64,000 bases of DNA, taken from the NCBI GenBank assembly GCA_013397935.1, contig VZRN01005009.1:197226-261225 (forward strand). The letters run 5' to 3'. The position numbers were made by a program, and so were the translations under genes. Positions 34,185 through 44,735 of the stretch are shown one piece after another; position 1 is the stretch's first letter, and every line of letters begins with the position of its first letter. This DNA comes from Dasyornis broadbenti. Lineage: Eukaryota; Chordata; Aves; Passeriformes; Dasyornithidae. Under the pieces are notes generated by a model that had not been told where the DNA came from, ran no database searches, and saw nothing but the letters and a program-made list of their open reading frames with translations.

Positions 34185-34777
34185 GAAAAGGCCTTCTTTA
34201 TGTTCTCAAATAGGTTCAGAGCCTGCACTGAGCAGATCTTTGTTTCTGAGCAAGTCATGGCCAGCATGCCAGACCTGCAGAAATTCTGTGAACACTCCAG
34301 CTCAGTCTGGACCCCTGCAGAGCCAATCTGAGCCTCCTGACCATTTTCCCTGTTAACTTTTAGAGACCCCTCAGGAGCAGTCTGCAAGTCCCCAAAAGAG
34401 GCACCAGCTATAAAGCACCGTTCTCTGTGCTCCAGAGCCCGTTTACAGCTGCCTTGGGTGTGCCCTGGCTTTGAAAATCCTGCAAGACGTGGAGGCTGCT
34501 CACCATACCCCACACTCTGCCTGAGCTCTGAGCCTTCCTCCCACAGGTGAGCAGCCTTCCCAGGAGATAAATTCCCCAGGACCAGCGATGTGTGTAACTA
34601 TGGGAGGGGATGTCAGCCCTTTCCTGGGAGCTCCAAAGCGAGAGGCTTGTGTGCTGCCCTGGTCCTCCCTTTCCTTGTGGAAAGACAAAGGGCTTGTAGG
34701 GTTCTACAGCTGTTGTAAGAGGCAAGGAGAAAGCTGGTGGTTCCAGCAGGCAGTAAAACGTCATCCACCAACAGCCT
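34185..34777. other. Unassigned non-coding DNA
   Basis: Moderately GC-rich sequence. Minus-strand frames of up to 122 codons have no recognisable motif. Confidence 0.5.
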
Positions 34778-35142
34778 CATCCATAGCACCATTAAGGCTG
34801 GAACAGCCCTCTAAGATCATTGAGTCCAACCATTCCCCAGCACTGCCAAAGCCACCACTGACCCATGTCCCCAAGTGAAACATCCACATGGCTTTTAAAT
34901 CCCTTCAGGGATGGGGACTCCACCACTGCCCTGGATAGCCTGTGCCAATGCCTGATCATTCTTTTAGTGATGAAATTTTTCCTGATATCCACCTGGCTGC
35001 ACTCTTCTGTCAGGGAATTTTGGAGAGTGAGAAATTCCTCCCCCCAAGCCTCCTTTTCTCCAGGCTGAGACCCGCCAGCTCCCTCTGCCACTCCTGGTGC
35101 TCCAGACCCTTTCCCATCTCTGTTCCCCTCTCTGGACATCCA
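34778..35142 (-). mobile_element. CR1 LINE, ORF2 end and 3' UTR with internal deletion
   Basis: The minus-strand frame reads VDIRKNFITKRMIRHWHRLS, then VVESPSLKGFKSHVDVSLGD, the CR1 ORF2 C-terminus. Further 5' (35050-35142) is the antisense of the SGLENRDGKGSGAPGVAEGA-like ORF2 segment, joined by a deletion. The 3' end lacks the last few bases of the usual terminus. Confidence 0.93.
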
Positions 35143-37660
35143 GTTTAAATCCATGCAGAACAAGGACAGTACAGAGGTATATGCATGGTTTTAAAAAGAT
35201 GATTAACCAGATAAATGCAGGGGAGGAGCAATTTCATTATGAAAGGCAACAAGAGACCTGGATTTTCATTGCTGTATAGTTGAAGCTCCTCTCCCCTCTC
35301 TCCAGTGCTCATAGAACAGGACTCCGCTATGATTACACTGAAAAACACAGGACTAAAACCCAGTTGTTTTCCTCAAAAACTCACAGCCTAAATAGCTTTT
35401 CTTTAGCAAGGAACATTTCAGTCCATAGGAGCCTCTATTTTCCTCAGCTGTGCTGAGGCAATCCTGACCCTTCCTGATTTTCCAGGTCACTTTCTGCATT
35501 GCCCACATGCCCCTGAAGCATGGAAGCTCCCTGAGCTTTTCAGACATCACTTCCCAACACAGAGTCAAAGTAAGTAAAAATCGTCTTGGTGGTTCAGATA
35601 GCTCGTGGATCAGAGCTTTATGTCCCTGCTCTGCACCTCAGCTCCCAGGGCCAAGGAACCATCCCAGAACTCCCAGCCCCCATTAATGCCTGCAAAACTT
35701 AAAGATTTGCAGAGTTTACTTGCAAAGCCTTTTAGAAGCAGAGATGAGTAAACAAGAGTGAAAAGTTAAACAAAGGAAATACATTTATGCTTGTACTGTT
35801 TTCAAGTTTATGCAAACAATCCATTTCTAAAACTGTCACTGACAGTCCTGGCACGTTCTCATTCCCCAGCTCAGAGTCATGCTGGAAACTGAAATCACAA
35901 GCATTTCTGAGATGCTTTGGGCAAAATACCTCCCTCAGCCCCACTAGCCAAAAATCAGTGAGTTTGGCTGTGGCTACACAGCCACTGCAACATCCTTGTG
36001 CCATGATTCTGGAAGAAGAGGGAGAAGAGTCTGAGCTTCTCTGGCCACAGCAGCTGTGAAAGAAACTGGAATAGAGATATCCAGATGAGTTATGAAGAGA
36101 TCAGTTGAAGAAATAACAGCAGCAAATCATCAGGCAGAGAAAGAATTAGAAAATACTATTTTCTAGCTGGTCAGGCAGTAAGCGGAGCTGCCATAAACGT
36201 AACCTTTTGCGCATGGCTTGACCGAGAGAAGGAGACATGGAGAGGCTGCTCTCTGCCTGCACAGCCCACCAAGCCCCACGCAGGAAGGGACGACTCTCTG
36301 CTAGACCCAAGCAAAGGGTCAGCAAGGCCACAGCTTCCCAAACCATGCCTCAAGAAGTGGGGCAGGGGGTTCTTTCGAAAGGAAAAGCGTGCACAAGCTC
36401 TGCTTCAGCTGGAAGACAGTACAGCTGCCATTCCAACGCCTCCTCACCCTCTTTCCTCCCCTCCATTCAGCTGCACGGGACAGCACATTTAACAGCTGAT
36501 CCATCTGGAGCAAAGCCTGCAAAGTTAATTTCTAGCTTTGAGATGGTTACTGGTAATTGTAGGTAATTTCAAATATAATTGCAATCGAGTTGAAAAAGCT
36601 CTGTTTGCAGTGTTTATGCTCATCACTCTAATTTAAGACCTAGAAAGCTGGATACACTGCTCTTCAAATACACACCCATTTTTCATCTTCCTGATTTTAC
36701 CACGAGCGATCATAAAAACAGCCCCAGCAAACCACAGTCTGCAATGCAAGGCAAATGTTTGAGAAGCTGCATATAAAGTTTCAAGCAAAGCTGCTTGAAG
36801 GTTAACGACGGAACATGTTAATGATTATCAAATAGACAAGGAAAGCCGCAAAGCGCTTCCAATGCAGAAATGCAAGAACCCCTCAAAATAAATGGTGGCT
36901 AACCCTGTTTGGAATAATGCTTCTCTTCAAAGCCATGGAGCTGTTGCATGTCGCAAATATGTCCACATGTCGTTTTAATACAGGAATAATTACCCATGGC
37001 ATGTTTGTTAGTGGAAAAAGCAAAGGTCTCCTATTACTTACACATAATAAAACCTGCATTGTTTACCATGAATGAGTTAGAGTGGTAATAAATAAATGTT
37101 GTAACAAACTTTGGTGCCCAGGCCTGCAAACTGTTCTTAATAGCTGCAGTTTGGTAGCACCTAGAGGCCCTACTAGAATCTGCCATGCTGAGCCTGCTGC
37201 AGAGCAAGAAACTGCCCCTGTTCTGAAACACAGAAAATACGGTATAGGTAGAGTAAAAACATTCAACCCCCTGGGCAGGGTGACTCAAAACGTGCGAGTA
37301 TTTGCAGAAAGCTCAGCTGAGAGGAACATGCTGCAGGTGGCCCCTTCTGCTCCCTCTGGGATGTGCCCCACGTGTGCAGCCACGTAGGTGGAGAGCAGGA
37401 ACCAAACAACCTTTGATTCTGCTTTGAGTGGATACTGCCAAAGAGACTACACCAGGCAAAGCTACTCCTGTGTGCAACTGTTCCCAGGCTGGGGACTGTA
37501 ACACGACCATTTTAAACACTAGGATACACCCTTGAAGTTAAAATCAACAGCTGTGTGCTGGCTTATAGACACTTAAAATATCTGGGTTTTAAAAAATACA
37601 TTTGGCTTTCTATAGCTGACAAAACTGCTTGGGAGTGTTAAGCTCCTTGGTGGCTAAAGT
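35143..37660. other. Unassigned single-copy DNA with AT-rich motif-dense block
   Basis: About 2.5 kb without CR1 or microsatellites. The part at 36530-37090 is AT-rich and dense in ATTA/TAATT homeodomain-like words plus GCAAAGCGCTTCC, the look of a conserved non-coding element. Frames are short. Confidence 0.5.
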
Positions 37661-37736
37661 CATGTGGAATCACAGGTTTGGGCTGGGAGGGACCTTAAAG
37701 ACCACCAAGTTCCAATTCTCCTGCTACGGGCTGGGA
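37661..37736 (-). mobile_element. CR1 LINE, extreme 3' tail
   Basis: On the minus strand: TGGTCTTTAAGGTCCCTCCC, then AGCCCAAACCTGTGATTCC. Only about 75 bp is recognisable. Confidence 0.85.
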
Positions 37737-40700
37737 AGTTTTGTCTGCCAGATCTGTGCATGCATCAGAGAATCTCTGTTCTTCTCTATCCAGTGTTAAT
37801 CTCTGTCAACATGGGCCTGCTTGAAGAAAAACCAATCAAACCAAAATCCTTAGCTTGCTCTACTCTTGACTCATCAAACAAGACACTTTTAAAGCTGGAA
37901 CTACTCACGAAATTATTTATTTCCTATGAAAACTTCAGAGGAAAATTAAAAACCAAAACTCCTTTACCTTAATATTTCCCTAGCTTTTGCTTTAAAATTA
38001 AAAGGTATCTATTTTTAAACTGGTTTTGTTGGGTTTTGGCAGCCATTGAACCATTTGAGAAATGTTGCAGCACCAAATTTTCCATCTAGCTCTTTGGAGA
38101 GCATCAACTCTGTGAAGCTTGGAGTACTTGCTTATTTTAATGCAACCCACCAAGGTAACCTTCTCTGCAGAAATAGGTTGGAAATGTTAAACTGTAAAAA
38201 CTATTCGTAACTTACCTGAAGAAAACTTCAAAACCTTGCTTTAATAATGAAATGGACTCATTTTCACTTCTCAGAAAGTTGTTTCATACAGCAAAGGAAG
38301 AAGCTGTGGGATCGCTGGTAACACTGCACAGGATCTGTGGCTCTGCACCACTTGACCAGAGACAGACATCACCCCTGACAGTGTTTGCTGCTCCTTCATT
38401 CACCCCTAGAAATGCAAGGCCGTTCTCCAATTTATTTCTGTTTCTTCACTTAGGAATAAGGAGTTTAGGACAGTTTAAAACCATCACCTCAGGCCTGAGC
38501 AAAGTCCCAGTTACTCCTTGAGTTTACTAAAGATAAGGAGCTGTAAGGAAAAACTAATGAACAAATTGAAAAATTCAAGCAAATGAACTTCCTGGCAGCC
38601 TTGCAAGACAGCAAGGCTTCTCCAGACTTCTGCAGAAGGAAGTCCAAATGATTGCTCCAAAATAATGCCCTAATCTCACAGGCATCAAACAAATCCAGGT
38701 GAGCTCTGCACGTCCCCAGCCACTTGGTTTGATGTGTTAGGCCCACAACCCCACCCAATCATGTGGTTAATGTGGAAAAAGGAAAAGCTGAATGGTTTAC
38801 ACTCAGGAGTAATGGTGGTGGTGACCAGGACTCCAAATTTATCAGCAGAACCTCAGCACTTCATTGTCACCGAACTCCAGTTCCTGCAGTCACTGACCAT
38901 GCCACAGGAAGGAAACCTCCAGCTCCTGACAATTATTTCTGCTCTGTTTTTCCAGACTTCCAAAGTTTTTGCTGCGCTATCAGTGACTATAGCATCCTTT
39001 AAGGCTTTACTGAGGAGGCAAAATAATAGGGGGGCCTCAGAAACTTGGTAATCAAAGGCAGCTGCATGCAAGACATTACACTCAAGCTCTAAGAATAACC
39101 ATTAATTGCTAGTGTGGGTCAAAAAAATTAGCTCCCATGAAAAATTAATATCTAAATGAAGACTAATGAGAGGCTGGTTAAACACAGCAGAGAAATAACA
39201 GCAAGGGAGAAAAATTTAGGACCCTGATTCTAAGTGCCTGTAGTAACCAAAAGTGATGGTGAAGCTGAGACTTGAAGTCTGATCCTTCAGACGGGGCTGG
39301 GCATGTTTATTAGTTCAGTCCATGGGTCACCTTCATGTTATTTAGGGGTGTCTGGGAAAGCCTCTGTTGTTATTCAAGTTGAAAGGGCAGCAGGACCACT
39401 GAGATAAATAAGAGTCTTTCCCTGGGAGGACTCTGGAACAAGTTAGCAAGAAAAGGTATGGAAAAGGGATTTTTCCTGCCAATGCTGTGCATACTGAATG
39501 CCCCAGAGATACTCCTCCAGGAACACAGAGAACAGTGCTTTGAACAGACTGCCTGCAGCTCATCAGTTTGTTTTCCCCCTTTATAGCACATGCTGTCTTC
39601 CCATCCATGCTGGAGGCACTTCTGCATAACCTGTGACCCAAGGAATAACCTTGATCCATCCGCAGGAGTCTGAGCAGAGCAGAGAAAAACAGCCAGAGCT
39701 CAACACCCCCCAGTTTCACATCTTTGCCGAGGCTGGCATCAGATTTAGCTCACGGTGATAAACTTGGTTGGAAGTCAAATTTATAAACTTGGTTGTCAAG
39801 ACAAATTTGAAGCTCCCAGCCTGCCAAGCCCTCAAAAGGGCGGAAGAGATCTGAACCTCCTGTAAGGGGTGCAACTCTTCCCCTTCTAAGTTATAGTAAA
39901 ATGCAGGGCAAAAATATTCCATCCCAGAAACTGCTGTTACTCCTGCCAAATACCAGAAAATATAATACTGCACTTCTTGATCTCTGGGTAGCAATTAGAC
40001 CTGAAAGATGGTCTCGTGTTATGCCCTTCAGCATCCCCACATGGTTGAGGCAGCAGCAGCTCAGGAGTGTCTTGCTTTGTGCTTTTGGGGGCTTACAGCA
40101 CCACAACCCCACGGGATGGGAAACAGCACCCTGTCCATGTGTGGAAGGGAGGATCCGTTTGCCAGATGCCTGGGACAGAGACGGCAGGGAGATAATCTGA
40201 CACCATGCACATTTCAGGGAGATCTTACTCTTCCACAGAGAAGTATGAAACCAGCCAGGGAACTTACTCTTCGCAGGAAACCTTCCCATTGCAGCCCTGC
40301 CATTTGGCCTGTGAAACAGGGAATGGGGAATGGGTGGGTAATCCCCAAGGAGCAGCAGCCAAGTTCCCAGACTTATTTCTCAAATGCTTTGCATTTCAGT
40401 GTGCAAGTTGGAGTACCAGCAAAACGACCTTTCTTGGTAGCTGTTCTTCTATTCCGGGAACTTGGCAAAGGGGCACTCAGCGATGCTGGAGATGCTCTGG
40501 TGTTCCACAGGCTAACAGGCAATGCGAAACACTTGGAAAAAATGCAGCAAATGCAAGGCCAGGATAAAATATTTCTGGCCATGAAGATCAACCCTAACCT
40601 TTGTAAAATGCCTGTCAACAGCAGCATTGTTTATTACTACCAACTAGAGTCCTGCTGGTGCTTTTGAGCTGAGAACTGGTTCTGATTCATATTTCATCTG

Positions 40701-41106
40701 TGCTGTTCTGCATCACAAACCTCCATCCTTTTGCCTACTTCTCCAGTGAGGAAGTCTGACTAGTATTTCACTATCAACCCATTGTACGTGGGATTCTCTA
40801 CTCGTCTTGAATCATCTTTAATACCCTGCACTCAGATTTTGCTGTTTATTGACATTTCTTAGAGTATTGCATAAATACACTTGAATTACAGATTTGATTT
40901 GAGCTGATTCCTGTGTCTGTTAGTCCAAATATTTGTATTTACTGTGAACTCTGAGACACCTGATGTGGTTACTGGTTTTGATTCAGTGACTGAAGCTATA
41001 TAAATAGAAGGCTCTCTCCAAAACTCCTAGTTTGATTCCTTCTCTGAAGTCACATTTGTATGTGTTTTGTTAAGCACCTCATTTTTGGGCACTGTCTTCT
41101 AAAACT
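37737..41106. other. Unassigned single-copy non-coding DNA
   Basis: The longest repeat-poor stretch (about 3.4 kb). A 219-codon plus-strand frame (40008-40667) and a 132-codon minus-strand frame (39891-40289) overlap in opposite directions. Neither shows a domain I recognise, so neither is called as a gene. Confidence 0.5.
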
Positions 41107-41151
41107 GATCCTTGCAGTCCCTTCCAACTCAGGATATTCTATGATTCTATG
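41107..41151 (+). mobile_element. CR1 LINE, extreme 3' tail, 'CTCAGGATATTC' type
   Basis: GATCCTTGCAGTCCCTTCCA, then ACTCAGGATATTCTATGATT, then CTATG. This is the last 45 bp of the tail type seen at 4446, 47349, 54338 and 63427. The terminus is well preserved. Confidence 0.9.
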
Positions 41152-41599
41152 CATTCATTCACTTTTTGAAAAGCAAAAATGTATTTAATTCCTGGCTAAT
41201 CAAGTCAAAGACCTTTGTTTGAACATAAGCTTTCTGTCCTGAGGAACCATATTTAAAGTGAAATTTTCAAAAAATCTGCATTTAGGCCTCAAAATCAAGC
41301 ACTGCCAATTAAGGAAAGCAGGTATCTCACTACAGGTCTCTTGTGCCTCTGTTTCATGTTGACATCTTCAATTATAGCATCATTTCAGATCATATTCACA
41401 GATCCTAATTCACAGAGTGAACAGTCCTGAATCAACGAGCAGCTACTCAGTATTTTGCTCCACCCTCATTACACACTATGCCTCTACACCTGCTGCAAAG
41501 ATGGGACTAATAACTTCTCTGTAGGTTTTCCTAAAGAGCATTTCAACAGCATAGATGAGTGCTTGCCCAATAGCAATCAGTTCCCATTCACCCTGCAAA
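41152..41599. other. Unassigned non-coding DNA
   Basis: No recognised feature. Confidence 0.5.
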
Positions 41600-41690
41600 A
41601 TGGGGAAGTGGTACATTTCCCATTTCATAGGCAAGGAGCTGAGGCACAGAAAGGAGGTCAAAAGTGCTCATTATTTTCCAGAGCCCGATT
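41600..41690 (-). repeat. Possible MIR-like SINE relic
   Basis: TTTCCCATTTCATAGGCAAG, then GAGCTGAGGCACAGAAAGGA. This matches the antisense MIR order (CCCATTTTACAGATGAGG, AACTGAGGCACAGAGAGG). The relic is short and diverged. Confidence 0.5.
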
Positions 41691-42375
41691 TGCTCTGCTG
41701 TGGACATGATTATTTATGGTACTTAGCATTAAATAGTACTTTATGCATCCAGCATCCTGCTCCTGTTGAGTAACATGGCTGCTGGTGGTCCTGTGCACTT
41801 CATACCAAATTTGTAGGATTTTAAGTCAGAAGGTGAGCAGCAAACAGTGACCCCCAGGAAATATCCAGTTAAGCAATGGATGGTCCCACCTAGGGACCCA
41901 CAAGCCCCATTTTCTCAGGCCAGCATGACAACACCTTGATTTTGGGGCCGTTCCTCACACAATTTCCAGTTGCTGCACCAGCAGAGAAAGGAATCTTGCA
42001 GACAAAACCCACATTACTAGGAGAATGGAAATTGTTCATCCAGACATTTCTCCCAGTTACAACGCAAGGCAGTGGTCTGAGGGCAAAACAGTTTGTGGAG
42101 ATACAATTAAAGGTCTCTATCACGGGGAAGCTGCATCAAGGGCAGCTTTTTGCTGATATTTCCTTCAGTCTGGAGAGCTGGTACAATGAAAGTTTTGGGT
42201 GGGCCCTTCAGATTTCCAGTAAAATGTGTTCAGTTTTCCAAAGGGATGAGTTTGTGTGAAGTTTGAGACTGTTAAGACGGACATAGTCCTCAGACTGCTG
42301 AGGAGCTCTGTGCCTGGGCTTGTGATAGCGCCCATTTAGGAAAAGCCATGTGTGAGATAATCTATTTCTAGCTGA
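41691..42375. other. Unassigned non-coding DNA
   Basis: No recognised gene or repeat. Confidence 0.5.
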
Positions 42376-42590
42376 CTCTTAAAAACTTTCAGGGATAAAG
42401 ATTTCCCTCCTTTCCTCCTCCGCTAGCAGCCTGTTTCAGTCTTGCACTTGCCAGGAAAAAAGTTTCCCTAATGTCCAACATGAAGCTCCCACACTGCAAT
42501 CCGTGGCCTTTGCCCCCTTGTTGTGCCACCTGCCACTATCAAGAAGAGTTTGATCCCATCATCTTTGCAGCTGAACTTCAAACAGTTGTA
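42376..42590 (-). mobile_element. Old CR1 LINE, ORF2 C-terminal part
   Basis: The minus-strand signals are CTAATGTCCAACATGAAGCT (antisense of the DIRKN-type segment) and AGAAGAGTTTGATCCCATCA (antisense of the YNYLKGGxxx-LFS region). The 3' UTR is missing. The divergence suggests an older copy. Confidence 0.75.
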
Positions 42591-42604
42591 TTAAATTTCC
42601 TCTT

Positions 42605-42716
42605 TGCTTGGCCTCAGTCCTGAAAGAAGCCAAGATTTCTGTCCTTTTTCCAGGGCCCAGATACACTCTTGGCCCAGAACGGGGGGCCCTGCTTCTTTCA
42701 GGGTTAAGGCCAAGCA
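42605..42716. repeat. Inverted repeat with 26-bp arms
   Basis: The left arm 42605-42630 (TGCTTGGCC, five bases, CCTGAAAGAAGC) and right arm 42691-42716 are reverse complements at 23 of 26 positions. They enclose a 60-bp loop. A nested inverted pair (CAGGGCCC and GGGCCCTG) lies in the loop and touches the right arm. There is no duplication or TA at the ends clear enough to call a MITE. Confidence 0.8.
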
Positions 42717-43737
42717 CCTGTACAACCACCCCAGGGCTCCATCTGAGCCGCAGGCTGAAGTTTCCCTTCCATGTAGGCAGCTGGGGAGGGTTATTGACCT
42801 CTTTGATATGGGCTGGGGACACAGCCAGAGTCGGCATGAACAGAGGAAAATTCACATCAGAGGTTTTTTAGAAAGCAGAAAAGGCAAAAATAGTCTCTGA
42901 TGTGTAACTTCAGGCCTCTAGCACACAGGGAGAGCTATGGGGGTACCCAGAAGTGAGTTCTTAAAATCATGGGCAGGCAGAGCCACCATCCTCACCATCC
43001 TGTTAACCACTGAGAAACTAAAAATGATCTAAAAAATCTTCTTTTCCCAGTTGCCATTACATTCCTGGAAACATAACCAGAGGAACCGAGGTGGGGAGGG
43101 AGTTTAAACCAGGTCTGAGAAGAGAAAAGGCCGAGCTGGCTGGGGCAGTTAACCTCTGACAGACAGTCTGTAATATACCTGACACAGAAAACAAACCAGG
43201 TGGTGCCACTGCTCGGAAAATACAGACACAGCGGGGGCCTGGGCGTGGAGGAGGGGGAGAGAGGGAAAACATGAGCAGGGGAAAACCGAGAGGGCAGGAG
43301 TCGTTAACCCCTGATAGCGAGTATAAAGTATTTTACTCCCCATCTCATTCATTAGACCGCGTCAGCTCCAGGAGGACCACATCCATTCCTGCACATAAAT
43401 CCAGCAAGTTTCCCTTTTAAAAAGGCCAGACACTGTCTCTGCCATGGCAATCCAGCTGTCTGGCCGGCTGCCTGCCCTGTGTGCAGGACCACAAGAGCTC
43501 AGCTTTGGTAGGTGGGGGGAGCCCTCTCCCAGGGGCTCCTGCGCCCTCGGCCTGGCACTGCCACTTGCCCGCTGCCTCTCTGCAGCCCAGGGAAGCACGA
43601 TGTCCCCAGGGGCCACTGTGTCCTGTCCCTGGCAATGCCAGCCCATGGGCAGGAGCAGCTCAGCCCACCCAGCTGAGATCTCAGGGAGGCAGAGGTGTTC
43701 ACCAGCTCCACAGCAAAAGTGAAGCACTGATTCACAG
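42717..43737. other. Unassigned DNA with a GC-rich patch
   Basis: 43440-43730 is GC-rich but CpG-poor. Overlapping frames of 136 (plus) and 121 (minus) codons result from the composition, and the plus frame runs into the CR1 at 43738. Confidence 0.5.
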
Positions 43738-43908
43738 GGTTCCTGGAAGAGGCTGTGGTGAAAATGTTCCGTCCTTGGAAGTGTTCAAAAATGTGTGGAT
43801 GTGGCGCCTAGAGCCATGGGTTAGTTGTGGGCTGGGCAGTGCTGGGTTAGCAGAGGGACTCAATGATCTCAGAGGGCTTTTCCAATCTTAATGATTCTAT
43901 GGTTCTGT
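43738..43908 (+). mobile_element. CR1 LINE, 3' end, 'CTTTTCCAATC' tail type
   Basis: The frame gives VPSLEVFKN, then W...GLNDLRGLFQS. The 3' UTR is GAGGGCTTTTCCAATCTTAA, then TGATTCTATGGTTCTGT. It is 5'-truncated near the end of ORF2. Confidence 0.93.
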
Positions 43909-44670
43909 AAATTTTCAGACGACTCATTTCATCCATGGTCCAGCATCGTCCTCTCAGGCATCTGATCATAGGAGCTGTGATACAGGAAAAGAATGGGACT
44001 CTCATCCTCTCTGCAGAGCCACGTCCTTCGCAACCCTAAGGAACAAATCTCTTTGATAACCCATGCTTAAATAAGGGTACAATGTGGAGAGAAAGGAATT
44101 ATGCAGAGTAACTTGCATCTGGTACTGGTTTGGAGCTGTTATCTCTGCATTTCCTGCTTGAGGGGACACAGTGTATCCCCAAACTGCCCCATTTCTCTAA
44201 GTTGCTCAAACCAGCAACCACCCAAGCAAAGCTCTGGGAAATGTAGGAGATTGTTCTGTCCTTAAAATCTGACCTGAATTTTTACTAAAAAGCTAGCAAT
44301 TCCAACAAAAGAACAGGGCCACAAAATCAAACTATTTTTAACACATCTGTCTACAGTTAAACAACATTGTTTTTCTTTGTGAGAACTTAGTAACATCAGA
44401 AAAGTTGGAGAGCCTTCCTGGGGCTGAGGTATTACAGGGCATCTTGTATACCTTGGCATTGTGTGGCTTTCCAGGACATCATTTTAACACTTCACAAATC
44501 AGGCTTTATGGACATTCTTCTCTCATAAATCCACTGCAAAGCAAACATAGAAATTATGCGTTACACGTAGCCAGGTAAATTGCACAGAAGATCACCAGCG
44601 AGCAGAGCCTTTTTAAGATGTATAAACCATAAAGCATTTTTGGTGTTTTATGATGGCAACATTTCTTTTA
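43909..44670. other. Unassigned non-coding DNA
   Basis: No gene or repeat is recognised. Confidence 0.5.
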
Positions 44671-44735
44671 GGGCCTGATCCAGCCTTCTTTGAAGTCAAA
44701 TGGAGTCTTTCCATTGACATCAGAGGGTGTGGGAT
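44671..44735. repeat. Possible ancient palindromic repeat relic
   Basis: GGGCCTGATCCAGCCTTCTT, TGAAGTCAAATGGAGTCTTT, CCATTGACATCAGAGGG. This is an imperfect palindrome built on TTGAAGTCAATGG / CCATTGACTTCAA with a GGGCCTGATCC end. Old sauropsid elements have this structure. The identity is inferred from memory. Confidence 0.55.

Noticed and set aside
34792..35163. 123-codon minus-strand frame as a host gene
   Set aside because: Its VDIRKNF...RHWHRLS segment is the C-terminus of CR1 ORF2, so it belongs to the transposon.
40008..40667. 219-codon plus-strand open frame
   Set aside because: No recognisable domain, targeting signal or family resemblance. A 132-codon frame overlaps it on the other strand. 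Consistent with chance in repeat-free DNA.
43444..43735. GC-rich patch as a CpG island promoter
   Set aside because: Although GC-rich, it has few CpGs for its composition, and overlapping frames on both strands show no known protein.
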